Of a DNA stretch of 64,000 bases, positions 45,187 through 56,300 are shown piece by piece. Under the pieces are notes generated by a model, which saw nothing but the letters and a program-made list of their open reading frames with translations, was not told the origin of the DNA and did no database searches. Location: contig NZ_WAGX01000002.1 of the NCBI RefSeq assembly GCF_008830185.1, positions 62,001 to 126,000 on the forward strand, given 5' to 3'. The first letter of the stretch is position 1. Every line of letters begins with the position of its first letter. Source of the DNA: Candidatus Galacturonatibacter soehngenii (lineage in GTDB: Bacteria; Bacillota; Clostridia; Lachnospirales; Lachnospiraceae). Position numbers and translations under genes: made by a program.

Positions 45187-47084
45187 TGGCGGGAACAAAT
45201 AATAATAAAGGCCCTGTAAAATTTAGTGCAAACACGGGAAAAACCATGAAAAGACTATTGGCTTATATTTTTAAAGAATATAAACTTCCTTGTTTTGTTG
45301 TTGCAATCTGTATTTTTATCAGTTCTTTCGTAGGTGTAATTGGAACACTTTTTTTAAAAAAACTAATTGATGAATATATCTTACCCTTGCTTGGAAGCGA
45401 GGTACCAGATTTTGTTCCATTATTAAAGATACTTGGAGTTATGGCTTGTATTTATTACACGGGAGTGATCTCTACTTACGTGTATAATAGAATCATGATT
45501 CAAGTAACGCAAGGGACTTTAAAACGTATTAGAGACGATTTGTTTTCACATATGGAGACACTTCCAATACCTTTTTTTGATCAAAATGCACATGGAGATT
45601 TGATGAGTCTGTATACCAATGATACAGATACGCTAAGACAAATGATAAGTCAGAGTTTGCCACAGCTAATGACTTCTATTGTTACAGTTATCAGTGTTTT
45701 CATTTCAATGATTATACTAAATATTCCCCTTGCAGTACTCTCTTTCGCATTCGTTATCATTATGCTCCAGGTAACAAAACGCGTAGGCGGAAAGAGTGGT
45801 AAGTATTTTGGGGCTCAACAAAGAGATTTGGGAGCTGTGAATGGTTATATTGAGGAAATGATGGAAGGACAAAAGGTAGTTAAAGTATTTTGTCACGAAG
45901 ATGAGGCACAAAATAGATTTAATGAATTAAATGATAATTTATTTGAAAGTGCAAACAATGCAAATATTTTTGCAAACATTCTAATGCCAATTATGATGAA
46001 TCTAGGTTACCTTAATTATGTATTAACAGCCGTAATTGGTTCTCTTCTGGCAATAAAAGGGGTAGGCGGTTTTAGTCTTGGCGCACTCGCTTCGTTTTTA
46101 CAGTTGACTAGAAGTTTTAATATGCCAATTTCACAAATGTCTCAGCAGATAAACTCTGTTATTATGGCACTTGCAGGAGCAGAGAGAATATTTAAAATTA
46201 TGGATGAACAAGCAGAAGTGGATGAAGGTTATGTAAAGCTTGTGAATGTAGTCGAAGATGAAAGTGGAGAAATAAAAGAAGCAAACGAACGCACTGGAAT
46301 GTGGGCTTGGAAGCATCCACATGAAGATGGCAGCGTAACTTATACAAAACTATTGGGTGATGTTGTATTTGAAGAGGTGGACTTTGGATATACAAAAGAA
46401 AAGATGGTACTTCATAATATTAACTTATATGCAAAGCCAGGACAAAAGGTTGCTTTTGTAGGTTCGACAGGAGCAGGAAAGACCACAATTACGAATTTGA
46501 TTAATCGCTTTTATCCAATTCAGGATGGTAAAATTAGATATGATGGTATCAATATTGATAAGATTCATAAATCGGATTTAAGACAATCCTTAGGAATTGT
46601 TTTACAAGATACACATTTATTTACGGGAACGGTAGCGGATAACATACGCTATGGAAAGTTAAATGCCAGTGATAAAGAGGTAATAGAAGCAGCGAAGCTT
46701 GCGAATGCAGATGGCTTTATCAGACATTTGCCACAAGGCTATGATACTATGCTTACGGGAGATGGAGGTAGTTTGTCACAAGGACAAAGACAATTATTAG
46801 CCATTGCAAGAGCCGCAATTGCCAATCCACCAGTGTTAATCTTGGATGAGGCAACATCAAGCATTGATACAAGAACCGAATCGATTGTACAGCAAGGTAT
46901 GGATCGACTCATGGAAGGAAGAACTGTATTTGTTATCGCTCATAGGCTTTCAACTGTTAAAAATTCAGATGTCATAATGGTGTTAGAACAAGGTGAAATA
47001 ATAGAAAGAGGAAGTCATGATGATTTAATTTCTCAAAGAGGAAAGTATTATCAACTCTATACAGGAGCATTTGAGCTGTCCTAG
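45186..47084 (+). CDS. ABC exporter subunit with canonical ATPase site
   Basis: The 632-residue partner has a six-helix transmembrane domain and a nucleotide-binding domain with Walker A GSTGAGKTT (about 425-433), Walker B LILDEATSSID with the catalytic Glu, and a degenerate signature LSQGQRQ. It therefore complements the upstream subunit: one consensus and one degenerate composite site. Between the domains it has the charged insert typical of this subfamily (ESGEIKEANERTGMWAWKHP). The TAATG overlap implies coupled translation. Export substrate unknown; its MarR repressor and the adjacent oleate hydratase make a membrane-active compound plausible. Confidence 0.92.
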   Translation: MAGTNNNKGPVKFSANTGKTMKRLLAYIFKEYKLPCFVVAICIFISSFVGVIGTLFLKKLIDEYILPLLGSEVPDFVPLLKILGVMACIYYTGVISTYVYNRIMIQVTQGTLKRIRDDLFSHMETLPIPFFDQNAHGDLMSLYTNDTDTLRQMISQSLPQLMTSIVTVISVFISMIILNIPLAVLSFAFVIIMLQVTKRVGGKSGKYFGAQQRDLGAVNGYIEEMMEGQKVVKVFCHEDEAQNRFNELNDNLFESANNANIFANILMPIMMNLGYLNYVLTAVIGSLLAIKGVGGFSLGALASFLQLTRSFNMPISQMSQQINSVIMALAGAERIFKIMDEQAEVDEGYVKLVNVVEDESGEIKEANERTGMWAWKHPHEDGSVTYTKLLGDVVFEEVDFGYTKEKMVLHNINLYAKPGQKVAFVGSTGAGKTTITNLINRFYPIQDGKIRYDGINIDKIHKSDLRQSLGIVLQDTHLFTGTVADNIRYGKLNASDKEVIEAAKLANADGFIRHLPQGYDTMLTGDGGSLSQGQRQLLAIARAAIANPPVLILDEATSSIDTRTESIVQQGMDRLMEGRTVFVIAHRLSTVKNSDVIMVLEQGEIIERGSHDDLISQRGKYYQLYTGAFELS

Positions 47085-47098
47085 AGCAGATTAGAAAG

Positions 47099-47143
47099 AA
47101 CACACGAGTGATTAGCTAACTCTAATAACTTGTGTGTTTTTTT
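47099..47143. terminator. Terminator between the ABC operon and the AraC gene
   Basis: AACACACGAGTGATTA (47099-47114) pairs with TAATAACTTGTGTGTT (47123-47138) with two mismatches and ends in a T run. It overlaps the 3' end of the convergent AraC-type gene. Confidence 0.85.
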
Positions 47144-48117
47144 CTATACTCTTTTGGAAGGCAGCCATACGCTTGTTTGAATTTTCTATAAAAAAAGCTT
47201 ATATTTTCATAGCCGATGTTATTGGCTATCTCAGTGATTGGAAGTTGCGTATTTGCTAAAAGTTTTTCTGCATATTTCAAGCGTTGGTATTGAACCAACT
47301 CTTTGTAAGACATTCCTGTTTGTTGTTTTAACAAAGTGGTAAGATAATTTGGATTCATATTAAAGAAGGCAGCAGTGCTATCAAGGGTACAAGTTTTAAA
47401 ATTACCTTCCAGATAACGCAGTATCGCTATAATAGATATTTTGTTGCTTAGCTTAATATTTTGTTTTTCCATATCATTTTCATAAACATTAATTAGTTCT
47501 GACAATATTAAATTAAATAAGCTATTAATCATATCATTGGAATTGAGCGAAGGATCAAAAAATTCACATAACAATTCCTTGAAAAAAATGGGAATCCTTC
47601 TACTATGGTTGGAGTGAAATAGGATATAATTATTATGATTGGTATTGTGAGCAATGGCATTAATAAAAAATTGGGACAAGATACTGTCTTTGGACATACG
47701 ATTAAAAAAATTAGTATTTAAGTAATCTTTGTCAATCAAAATACTAATCATGATATCATTATCGCCAAGTGCTTGGGTTGAATGAGGGGTATCTGTATCA
47801 ATTAGTATAACCTGCCCTTCTTTTAGTATATAGTTTTGGTCATTAATGGTCTGAGGGCATGAACCAGAATACATATAATTAATTTCTACCCATGTATGTG
47901 TGTGTAAAGGACAAGGAGAAAAACGAGATTGTTTTTTTACACTCAGTTTATGAATGGAATCAGACAAAGAACCAGTAGAATTAAACAAATAAACTGGTTT
48001 ATCATTATAATACGATACGGGTAACTTTTCCCAAAAGTTAGATTGAAATCCTGCTTTGTATCTTAATTCACTTTTGGTATACATACGTAAATTATCATCG
48101 AGAGAAGTTAGATTCAT
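47122..48117 (-). CDS. AraC-family regulator with N-terminal cupin
   Basis: The 331-residue protein has a cupin-like sugar-sensing domain (about residues 55-150; HTHTWVEINYMYSG, then LKEGQVILIDTDTPHS) and a C-terminal AraC double helix-turn-helix (about 235-328; DSTAAFFNMNPNYLTTLLKQ and ITEIANNIGYENISFFYRKF). This order is typical of activators of carbohydrate operons. GGAGGA lies upstream on the minus strand. It diverges from the PTS and GH106-like genes, which are its likely targets. Confidence 0.9.
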   Translation of the reverse strand: MNLTSLDDNLRMYTKSELRYKAGFQSNFWEKLPVSYYNDKPVYLFNSTGSLSDSIHKLSVKKQSRFSPCPLHTHTWVEINYMYSGSCPQTINDQNYILKEGQVILIDTDTPHSTQALGDNDIMISILIDKDYLNTNFFNRMSKDSILSQFFINAIAHNTNHNNYILFHSNHSRRIPIFFKELLCEFFDPSLNSNDMINSLFNLILSELINVYENDMEKQNIKLSNKISIIAILRYLEGNFKTCTLDSTAAFFNMNPNYLTTLLKQQTGMSYKELVQYQRLKYAEKLLANTQLPITEIANNIGYENISFFYRKFKQAYGCLPKEYRKKHTSY

Positions 48118-48336
48118 AGTTCCTCCATTGACTTAAAGTAAGAGATAAATAGGTAAATCAAATATATTAGTCTCATTCTAATGAGTTTATAAAGAAAAGT
48201 CAATTTGAAAGTGTAATAATCTGAAGTTTGGTCAATATATTCATGAAAAACCGTTATTATACAAATGAAAAGCAAGTGTTAGTATGAAGATAACAAATCA
48301 TATGTTTGCATGAAGATGGTAAAGGAGAGGATTGTT

Positions 48337-49704
48337 ATGGATCACAAAAAACTAGCAGAAGAGATAATAGAGAAAGTGGGGGGAGCTTCCAATATTATTA
48401 GCATTACCAATTGTATCACCAGACTTCGATTTGTGTTAAAAGATGAAAAATTAACACAGACAGCACAGTTAAAAGAAACGAAAGGAGTTCTTGGAGTTGC
48501 GATACAAGGGGGACAATATCAAGTCATTATCGGTAATGAAGTCGCTAATGTCTGCGCAGCTGCAAAAGAGATTCTAGGAATATCAGAGGATATGCCAACA
48601 CAGATAGATCAGGAAGGCGGTAAAAAAGATACGCTATTCAATCGCTTTTTTAAGACGATATCTGGATGTGTATTTCCAACACTTGGTGTTATGATTGCAG
48701 CAGGTATTATAAAGGGATTTTTATCCGTTTTAACTTCAACAGGAGTTTTAACCGCAGATAGTGGAACTTACATGGTGCTATATGCAGCGTCTGATGTATT
48801 GTTATATTTTTTCCCAATTGTCATTGGGTTTAGTGCAGGAAAGGTATTTCAGTGTAATCCTTATGTAACGGCATTGATTGGAGGGTCTTTGGTTTATCCA
48901 ACTATGATAAGTGCTTACAATGCTGGAACAGCATTAACTTTTTTAGGGATTCCAATTGCCTTGACAAGTTATACAAACTCTATCTTTCCTATTATAGTAG
49001 CATCTTGGGCAGCTTCTAAGGTAGAAAAATTTGCAAAAAAAATCATTCCTAACATATTACAATTAATGTTTGTACCATGTTTCGTTATCATCATTATGGT
49101 TCCACTTACTTTCTTAGCCATAGGACCTGTAATGAACTTAGTATCCGGTGCACTTGCAACAGCTACTATGGCTATTTTTAATACGAGTCCACTTTTTGCG
49201 GGATTATTGCTAGGCGCATTTTGGCAGGTAATTGTTATTTTTGGTTTGCATTATGCTTTTATTCCTGTATTAATCAGCAATTTTACAACAATGGGTAGCG
49301 ATCCTGTAAATGCAGTTTTAGGAGTTACTGTATTTGCATTATGTGGAAGCGCGTTTGGTTATGTGTTAAAAGTTAAAGATAAAGAAAAAAAGGCACTTGG
49401 AGTATCAAGTTTAGTATCAGGTTTGCTTGGTGTTACAGAACCAATCATCTATTCGATTGCCTTACCACTTAAAAAACCATTTGTATGCGCATTTGTGGGA
49501 GGGGGTATTGCAGGAGCGATAACCGCAGTACTTGGAGCTAGAACATATGGATTTGGTGGAGCAGGATTATTGGCTGGTCCAGTTATGATTAATCCAGCAG
49601 GAATCGATAGTAGTTTTACTACTTGGTTAATTGCATCTAGTGTAGCTTTTGTTATATCTGCAATTCTATGCTTTTTGTTTGGAACGAATAAAGAAGGAAA
49701 ATAA
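48337..49704 (+). CDS. PTS sugar transporter, EIIBC (glucose/sucrose superfamily)
   Basis: The 455-residue membrane protein imports and phosphorylates a sugar. The N-terminal EIIB domain carries the phosphocysteine Cys26 in ISITNCITRLRF. It is followed by an EIIC domain of about ten helices with the family motif GVTEPIIYSIALPLKKPF. No EIIA domain is fused or encoded nearby, so it must borrow one. The start at 48337 has AAAGGAGAGG upstream; nine more codons are open 5'. It is followed by a GH106-like gene and lies opposite an AraC regulator, which suggests uptake of a disaccharide or glycoside. Confidence 0.9.
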   Translation: MDHKKLAEEIIEKVGGASNIISITNCITRLRFVLKDEKLTQTAQLKETKGVLGVAIQGGQYQVIIGNEVANVCAAAKEILGISEDMPTQIDQEGGKKDTLFNRFFKTISGCVFPTLGVMIAAGIIKGFLSVLTSTGVLTADSGTYMVLYAASDVLLYFFPIVIGFSAGKVFQCNPYVTALIGGSLVYPTMISAYNAGTALTFLGIPIALTSYTNSIFPIIVASWAASKVEKFAKKIIPNILQLMFVPCFVIIIMVPLTFLAIGPVMNLVSGALATATMAIFNTSPLFAGLLLGAFWQVIVIFGLHYAFIPVLISNFTTMGSDPVNAVLGVTVFALCGSAFGYVLKVKDKEKKALGVSSLVSGLLGVTEPIIYSIALPLKKPFVCAFVGGGIAGAITAVLGARTYGFGGAGLLAGPVMINPAGIDSSFTTWLIASSVAFVISAILCFLFGTNKEGK

Positions 49705-49718
49705 TATCAAAAAAATGG

Positions 49719-49743
49719 AAGGCACGGCACTTTAGCGTGCTTT
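49719..49743 (+). repeat. Intercistronic hairpin between PTS and glycosidase genes
   Basis: AAGGCACG (49719-49726) pairs with CGTGCTTT (49736-49743). The absence of a T run suggests an mRNA-stability or partial-attenuation element rather than a full terminator. Confidence 0.45.
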
Positions 49744-49767
49744 CTATCTGTTAAGGAGAACAACAGA

Positions 49768-52374
49768 ATGAAAAAAATACAACAAATATTACAAAACAAG
49801 TATGATAATCACATATTCCCATTTCTATGGATGCATGGTGAAGATGAGGTTGTTATTCGTGAATATATGAAACAAATAGAACAATCGGGAATCAAAGCAG
49901 TTTGTATTGAGGCTAGGCCACATCCAGATTTTTTAGGGAAGAAGTGGTGGGCGGATATGGATTGTATCCTAGAGGAAGCCAAAAAAAGAAATATGAAAGT
50001 ATGGATCTTAGATGACTCGCATTTTCCAACTGGGTATGCAAATGGAGAAATAAAAAAGAGTTATCCTCATCTTAAAAAGAGATTTCTAAAACTTTATCAA
50101 TTGGAGTTTGTTGGTCCAATACAAAATGCTAAGGCAATTATAAAATATGCATTTCAGGATGATAACGATGAATTAGTAGGTGTAATACTTGGAAAGAAGA
50201 ACAGTTATCAAGAGGTGGATGCGAGTACCTTAATCAATATCACTCATTTGGTAAAAGAAAATAAGACGCTTGATTTAGACCTTGGCGAGGGTGTATGGAA
50301 AGTAATGGTGTTAGTGGCAACCTATCATGGTGGAGAAAAACAAACAGAGGATTATTTAAACCCCATTGACCCTGAGGCTACGGATGTGTTGATTCATACC
50401 GTATATGAGGCACATTACCAAAGATATAAAGAAGAGTTTGGTAATACAATTCAAGGATTTTTTTCCGATGAGCCTAGATTTGGTAATGTGCATGGCGCAT
50501 TAAGTTCAATTGGAAGAAATGAAATGGTATTACCATGGCGAAATGATATGTTAGAGCAAATGGATCAAAAGATGGGTGAATCCTCACTCATTTATCTTCC
50601 TTTGTTGTTTGTGGATGCAGGGGAGAAGGCACATAAAGTACGTTATGCCTATATGGATTTGGTAAGTGACCTATACTCGAAGCATTTTAGTCAAAGAATT
50701 GGAGCATGGTGTGAAGCACATAAAGTATCTTATATTGGACATACAATAGAAGATAATAATGCACATGCAAGACTTGGATATGGTGCGGGACATTTTTTTA
50801 AAGCTATGAAAGGGCAACATATGGCAGGAATTGATGTAGTACTACACCAACTCTTGCCAGGAATGGATCACGGATATTTTAAATCAATGACAAGTTCTGG
50901 ATGGGATGGCGAGTTCTTCCACTATGTTCTTGGTAAATTAGGAAGTTCCCTTGGTCATCTGGATGAGAATAAAAAGGGTAAAGTCATGTGTGAAGTATTT
51001 GGTGCGTATGGTTGGGCCGAAGGAATTCGTATGATGAAGTGGATTACTGACTATATGCTAGTAAGAGGGGTAAATGAATTTGTACCGCATTCTTTTACAC
51101 TAAAAGAATATCCTGACCCAGATTGTCCGCCACATTTTTATGCGCATGGGCACAATCCACAATTTAAAGAATTTAAGATACTAATGGAATACATGAATCG
51201 CTTAAGTGAATTATTCAGTGACGGAATTCATAGGGCACCAATCGGCTTACTTTATCATGGAGAAGCTGAGTGGGCAGGTGAATATATGCTTATGCAAAAG
51301 CCAGCAGCACTTCTTACTAGAAATCAAATTGATTTTGATATTTTACCAATCGAAGCAATACTGAAATCTTTTGTGAATGAATTAGGTGTAGCAATTCATA
51401 AAGAAGTATTTCAAGGACTTGTCATACCTTATTCACAAGCCTTACCAAATGATTTGCTTCATAAGCTTTTAGCCATAGCAAAAGAGGGACATAAGATTTA
51501 TTTTATAGATGCCTTACCAGAAAGAGAAAGTATGGGAGAGGATATAACGCCTTTTCTTTTCGCGTGTGAGAAAGAAACAAATATAAAAGTGATTCCTTTA
51601 GAAAAGCTAGTTACTACAATTAAAGAAGATGGGTTGTTTGATATTTCAACAACTTCATATGAGCCATACTTAAGATATTATCAGTATGAACATAATAATG
51701 AAACAATAGTAATGTTTACAAACGAACATCCATATCAAACAATTAATACGAAAGTCATAGTTCCTTTCACGAAACCATGTTACCAGTATGATGCTTTTAG
51801 CAATGCATTGCATAGCAATATTCTACTTCAAAAGGAGAAAGAAGGAAGAAGTATTTCGCTATCTTTAGAAGCATATGAATCAAAAGTATTCGTATTTTCT
51901 GAAGAAGAATATAACTGCAAAGAACATCAAGACCTGACATTGGTTAAAGAAGAAATATTAAAAGGAAATGTAGAAGTTGATCTTTTAAAAGCAAAATCTT
52001 ATCCACAAGTGTATGCAAGCGAAAAGATAGACCGTTTTGGTAGTAGAATGAAACAGAGTTTAGATGACTTTGCTGGAATCATGCGATATGAGACTTTGTT
52101 TGAGCTTAATGAAATACCATCAGCATTAAAGTTAAGAATAGAGGGCATTTATGAAACCGCACACGTATATATAAATGGTATGGATGGTGGAAGTAAAATC
52201 TGCGGACCGTATTGCTTTGATGTATCCCAAATCGTGAAAAAAGGAATTAATACGCTAGTGATTGAGGTGACCACTACGCTAGTAAGAGAAAACTATGACT
52301 GGCTGTCACAATTTATGCTGATAGAACCAATTGGAATAAATGGGGATGTCATTCTTGAATATTATAAAGAATAA
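49768..52374 (+). CDS. GH106-like glycoside hydrolase
   Basis: The 868-residue protein is a distant paralogue of the product at 13891. Shared layout: an N-terminal barrel region (PFLWMHGEDEVVI, then WILDDSHFPTGYANG), the acidic motif GFFSDEPRFG (about 229-238), a MKWITDYMLVRGVNEFVPHSF block (about residues 427-447), and a C-terminal jelly-roll (VYINGMDGGSKICGPYCFDVS). No signal peptide, so it acts inside the cell, presumably on what the PTS system imports, possibly after phosphorylation. AAGGAGAAC precedes the ATG. Family and substrate assignments are inferred, not tested. Confidence 0.55.
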   Translation: MKKIQQILQNKYDNHIFPFLWMHGEDEVVIREYMKQIEQSGIKAVCIEARPHPDFLGKKWWADMDCILEEAKKRNMKVWILDDSHFPTGYANGEIKKSYPHLKKRFLKLYQLEFVGPIQNAKAIIKYAFQDDNDELVGVILGKKNSYQEVDASTLINITHLVKENKTLDLDLGEGVWKVMVLVATYHGGEKQTEDYLNPIDPEATDVLIHTVYEAHYQRYKEEFGNTIQGFFSDEPRFGNVHGALSSIGRNEMVLPWRNDMLEQMDQKMGESSLIYLPLLFVDAGEKAHKVRYAYMDLVSDLYSKHFSQRIGAWCEAHKVSYIGHTIEDNNAHARLGYGAGHFFKAMKGQHMAGIDVVLHQLLPGMDHGYFKSMTSSGWDGEFFHYVLGKLGSSLGHLDENKKGKVMCEVFGAYGWAEGIRMMKWITDYMLVRGVNEFVPHSFTLKEYPDPDCPPHFYAHGHNPQFKEFKILMEYMNRLSELFSDGIHRAPIGLLYHGEAEWAGEYMLMQKPAALLTRNQIDFDILPIEAILKSFVNELGVAIHKEVFQGLVIPYSQALPNDLLHKLLAIAKEGHKIYFIDALPERESMGEDITPFLFACEKETNIKVIPLEKLVTTIKEDGLFDISTTSYEPYLRYYQYEHNNETIVMFTNEHPYQTINTKVIVPFTKPCYQYDAFSNALHSNILLQKEKEGRSISLSLEAYESKVFVFSEEEYNCKEHQDLTLVKEEILKGNVEVDLLKAKSYPQVYASEKIDRFGSRMKQSLDDFAGIMRYETLFELNEIPSALKLRIEGIYETAHVYINGMDGGSKICGPYCFDVSQIVKKGINTLVIEVTTTLVRENYDWLSQFMLIEPIGINGDVILEYYKE

Positions 52375-52455
52375 TATCTTTTGAAAAAGGTGTACTAATT
52401 TTCATCAAAATGATTTATAATAACGTTAGTGATTATATACAGAAAGGATAAAATT

Positions 52456-52929
52456 ATGATAAACGACGATTACATAACACTGACGCTTAATAAAAGTAAA
52501 AACATTGCCTTAATTGCGCATGATAATATGAAAAAGGATTTGATTGAATGGTGTATCACACATTATGATATACTAAAAAATCATAAGTTATGTGGGACTG
52601 GAACGACGGCCAGAATGATTACGGACAAGTCAGGATTGCCTGTAAAGGGGTATAACAGTGGCCCATTAGGAGGCGATCAGCAAATTGGAGCAAAGATTGT
52701 GGAAGGTAAGATTGACTTGATAATCTTTTTTTCCGATCCATTAACAGCTCAACCACATGACCCTGATGTTAAGGCATTGCTTCGAATTGCTCAAGTATAT
52801 GACATTCCGATTGCAAATAATAAAGCAACAGCAGACTTTATCATTACATCTACTTATATCAATGAGGTATATGAACACCAAGTAATTAATTTTAATAAAA
52901 ACATTAAGGACAGAGCAGAGTCTTTATAA
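52456..52929 (+). CDS. mgsA: Methylglyoxal synthase
   Basis: MgsA converts dihydroxyacetone phosphate to methylglyoxal, a bypass that relieves sugar-phosphate stress. The 157-residue protein has the catalytic Asp74 in GPLGGDQQIG and the His101 segment QPHDPDV, each three residues later than in E. coli. The start at 52456 follows GAAAGGA; nine more codons are open 5'. A TATAAT at 52416-52421 may give it its own promoter. It is a cytoplasmic enzyme and lies just after a PTS-linked sugar locus, where phosphosugar overload is conceivable. Confidence 0.95.
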   Translation: MINDDYITLTLNKSKNIALIAHDNMKKDLIEWCITHYDILKNHKLCGTGTTARMITDKSGLPVKGYNSGPLGGDQQIGAKIVEGKIDLIIFFSDPLTAQPHDPDVKALLRIAQVYDIPIANNKATADFIITSTYINEVYEHQVINFNKNIKDRAESL

Positions 52930-53393
52930 TGCAAGAATATGAGAACGTTACGTTCTTAAGTTCTTTGCTTTCATAAAGCGTTTGTCTATACTTTGAATCT
53001 ATCTATTATTTCATAATAGGTAGATTTTTTTTAATAGGAATGTTCTTCGAACTTCCCTGTTATAAAATACATATATACAAAACGGCATAAAAAGGCTCGT
53101 TGAAATTTAAAAAACTAGTTAAAAACACAAAAATAAAATATTAAATTTGATTCTAGAGGTTAAAAATGATTATTTTATTGTAAAAAACAAGGCGTAAATT
53201 GTTAAAAAATAATAAATAGATTGTTGAAAAACAACTAAAATAGATTAGAATATCCTAAAGTACTGATAAAATCTATAAAAAAACGAGAGTTAAAAGTGAT
53301 AGGTAGTATCAAAAATGAAGATTGAAGACAATTTAATATTAATGGTATATTTTGGGCGTAGTAAAATACAGTTGGAGAGGAGAGGTATTCTTT
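52930..53393. other. Intergenic region before the giant pectin-active gene
   Basis: It holds a small hairpin GAACG/CGTTC (52941-52953), the mgsA terminator (52996-53032), then about 190 AT-rich bases without features, and a candidate promoter TTGAAA-N16-TAGAAT (53224-53251). No cre match and no coding frame of note was seen. Confidence 0.55.
52996..53032 (+). terminator. Intrinsic terminator after mgsA
   Basis: AATCTATCTATTAT (52996-53009) pairs with ATAATAGGTAGATT (53013-53026) around TTC, followed by six T residues. Confidence 0.9.
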
Positions 53394-56300
53394 ATGAAAC
53401 CCAAAATGAAAAAGGTTAATTATTACTTAAAGAATGTGCTGGCAATAGCGTTAATTGTAGCATTGGTTGGGGGCAACCTTTTAACGCACTCTATTACAGC
53501 ATATGCAACAGAAACAACACAAGTAATAAATAACACCGAAACAAGCGAAACAAAGGAGGAAAGGAAAGAAGAGCCAGTTACAAAAGATACTGACGCAGAT
53601 GAGGAAAAAGAAGAGGTAGAAGATGTTACTACTACAGAGGAATCAGGAAAGGATTCTGAAAACAATAATTCAGAGACTTTGCCAGAGGAAGCAAAAGACA
53701 TTACAGATAAGACGGAAACTTCAAATGGAGAAGAAAACAAAGAAACAGTAGAAGCAGAAACAAAGGAGAAGGTAGAATCTTTTGAGGATGCAAAAAAAGT
53801 AGAAGAAAAAGCCCTAAAAACAGGAGAAAAATTAAACACAGAAAAAAAGACTTATTATCTTGGAGCTTTAAAAGATATTACAAAGGATACACTTTACAGT
53901 GAAGAGATAGGGTATGGCTTTAGTGACCAAACTTATCCAGAGGAAGCAAATGGGTGGGTAGGAAATGTTTATTATCCAAGAACAGCAAGTAAGGAACAAG
54001 GGATTGCTTCTTTTGTAGAAAACGCCGAGAATTATTTAACAATTTCTAGTAAGGTGTGGACAGAAACGGAAAGTACGGGATATGGTGTATACACCTATGA
54101 AAATACCTCGACGTTAGATTTTAGTCTGGAACCTGCTAACTATAAGGTGAATGTTACTCTTATTAATCCTACAGACAGTGAAATATCAGTATATTTAGAG
54201 GCAGAGGACATTACGAAAGCAACTGACATTAAAGTGCCAGCTGGTGAAACAAAACAAGTAGAATTCATTGCTTGCTTAGTAGATGATATTTTAAATCTAA
54301 AATTTTTAGCACCAAGTACAGCTACAACTTACGAAAGTGCCCAAACAAAAAGTGTTTATGTAGAAAGTGTAGGCTTTGAAAAAGTAACAAATGAGGAGGG
54401 AAGCAAACCTACTATTTTTATTGCTTCTGACTCAACAGTTCAGACCTATGAAGCCTTCTATTATCCACAAATGGGATGGGGACAACAATTATTCAATTTC
54501 TTTGGTGAATTTGTAGAAGAAAGGGAATGCGAAGATGCAAATTATAGCCAATGTCAAACCTATGAAACAAGTAATGTTATCATTGAAAACCGCGCGATTG
54601 GTGGAAGAAGTTCCAAATCTTTTGTAGAAGAAGGAAAGCTTGATGATCTGCTAGAAGATGTGAAACCAGGCGATTATGTATTGGTGCAATGGGGACACAA
54701 CGATGCGACCTATTCAAGACCTAACAGATATGTTTCTTCAGAAGAATTTGAACAGTGGATTCAGTATTATGTAGATGGTGCAACACAAAGAGGAGCAACC
54801 TGTGTACTTGTCACTCCAGTTGCAAGATACAGCTATACAACAACTCCTGATGGAACACTAGATAGTTTTGCTAGCAATTTTGAAGCATACCAAAATGTTA
54901 TGAAGAGAATTGCCAGTGAACAAAATGTACCACTGGTAGATTTAACGGCATTATCAATTGAGCTTTGCAATTCCTTTGGAATTGAGGGGGCAAAGTCTTT
55001 ATTTCTTCAATTAGCAGCAGGAGAATATGAAGGTTATTATGCAGGTGGTGTTTCAGATGCAACGCACCTTCAAGAATACGGAGCATACAAATTTGCGCAA
55101 TGTGTTGCAAGAGGAATAAAAGAAAATGAACAATTAACTAGTCTGGCACAGGCTGTAACACTTACCTTACCAACAAGCACGCCAGAAAAGCCAGCAAGTC
55201 TTACTACAACATCGGTAGGAGCTTCCAGCATTTCTATGACTTGGGAAGCATCAAAAGAGGCAGAATTATATTATGTCTTTAGACAAGTATTAGAAGAAGG
55301 GGAAACAGTTGATGACGTTGATTTTACCAATGCAACCAAATATTCAGTAAGTTCAAAGACTTTCTATACAGATTCCGCTTGTGAAGGTGGAAAGACCTAT
55401 GTCTATGCAGTTGCAGGCTTTAACGAATTGGGAACGGGTGAAGTGTCCGATAAGATTGTAGTTTCTACAAAATCATCCGCATATAAATTTGATTTTGGAG
55501 TAGCAGCCAGTCCAAACGTGATGGAGGGATGGACTGAGGTAACGGAAAATCAAAAGTACACAAAGGAAGCGGGTTATGGATTCATCAAAGCTCCTGGAAA
55601 TGGACGAATTCGAGCCAACAATGGCAATGCAGCTTCTTCTGCAATGGCAGATGATTTTTGTCTTGGAGAGGCAGAGTTTGCACTTGATTTACCAAATGGT
55701 GATTACGAGATAACCATTTATGCATGTGATTTATTAAATGGTACAAGTACCATTAAAGCAAGTTACACAGGAGAAGGATTATCCATTGGAACGATTTCCA
55801 CAAAGCAAGCGTTGGCTTCTATAACATCAACTGTTCGTGTCTTAGATGGTCAGCTTAATATTGGAATTGGTGGAACAAACGCTTATATCAATGGCATGGA
55901 AGTAACACCAATTTTAGGAACTCCAACTCAGCTTGGATATTCTGAAATGAATTTCACAAGCACACAAGCTTCCTTTTTGATTAATTTTACAGGAATTGTT
56001 GAGGCTTCTTACTATAACGTATATCAAAAAGCTTCCACAGATGCTACATTTACGATAGTAAAGAAAATTGAGGCACAGGATTTAGACAAATTAGATGCTC
56101 GTGCCATGGTTGCTACACTTGGAGAGACATATCAATATTATGTGACTGCGGTGACAGCTTTAGAAAATGAAAGTGCACCAAGTAACACAATAGAAGTAGA
56201 AATGATTGATAGCAATGTCGCACTTCCAAAAGCACCTCAAAATGTAACGTGTGATAGTGCTCAAAATGGTAAAATTACTATTTCTTGGGATCAGTCAGAT

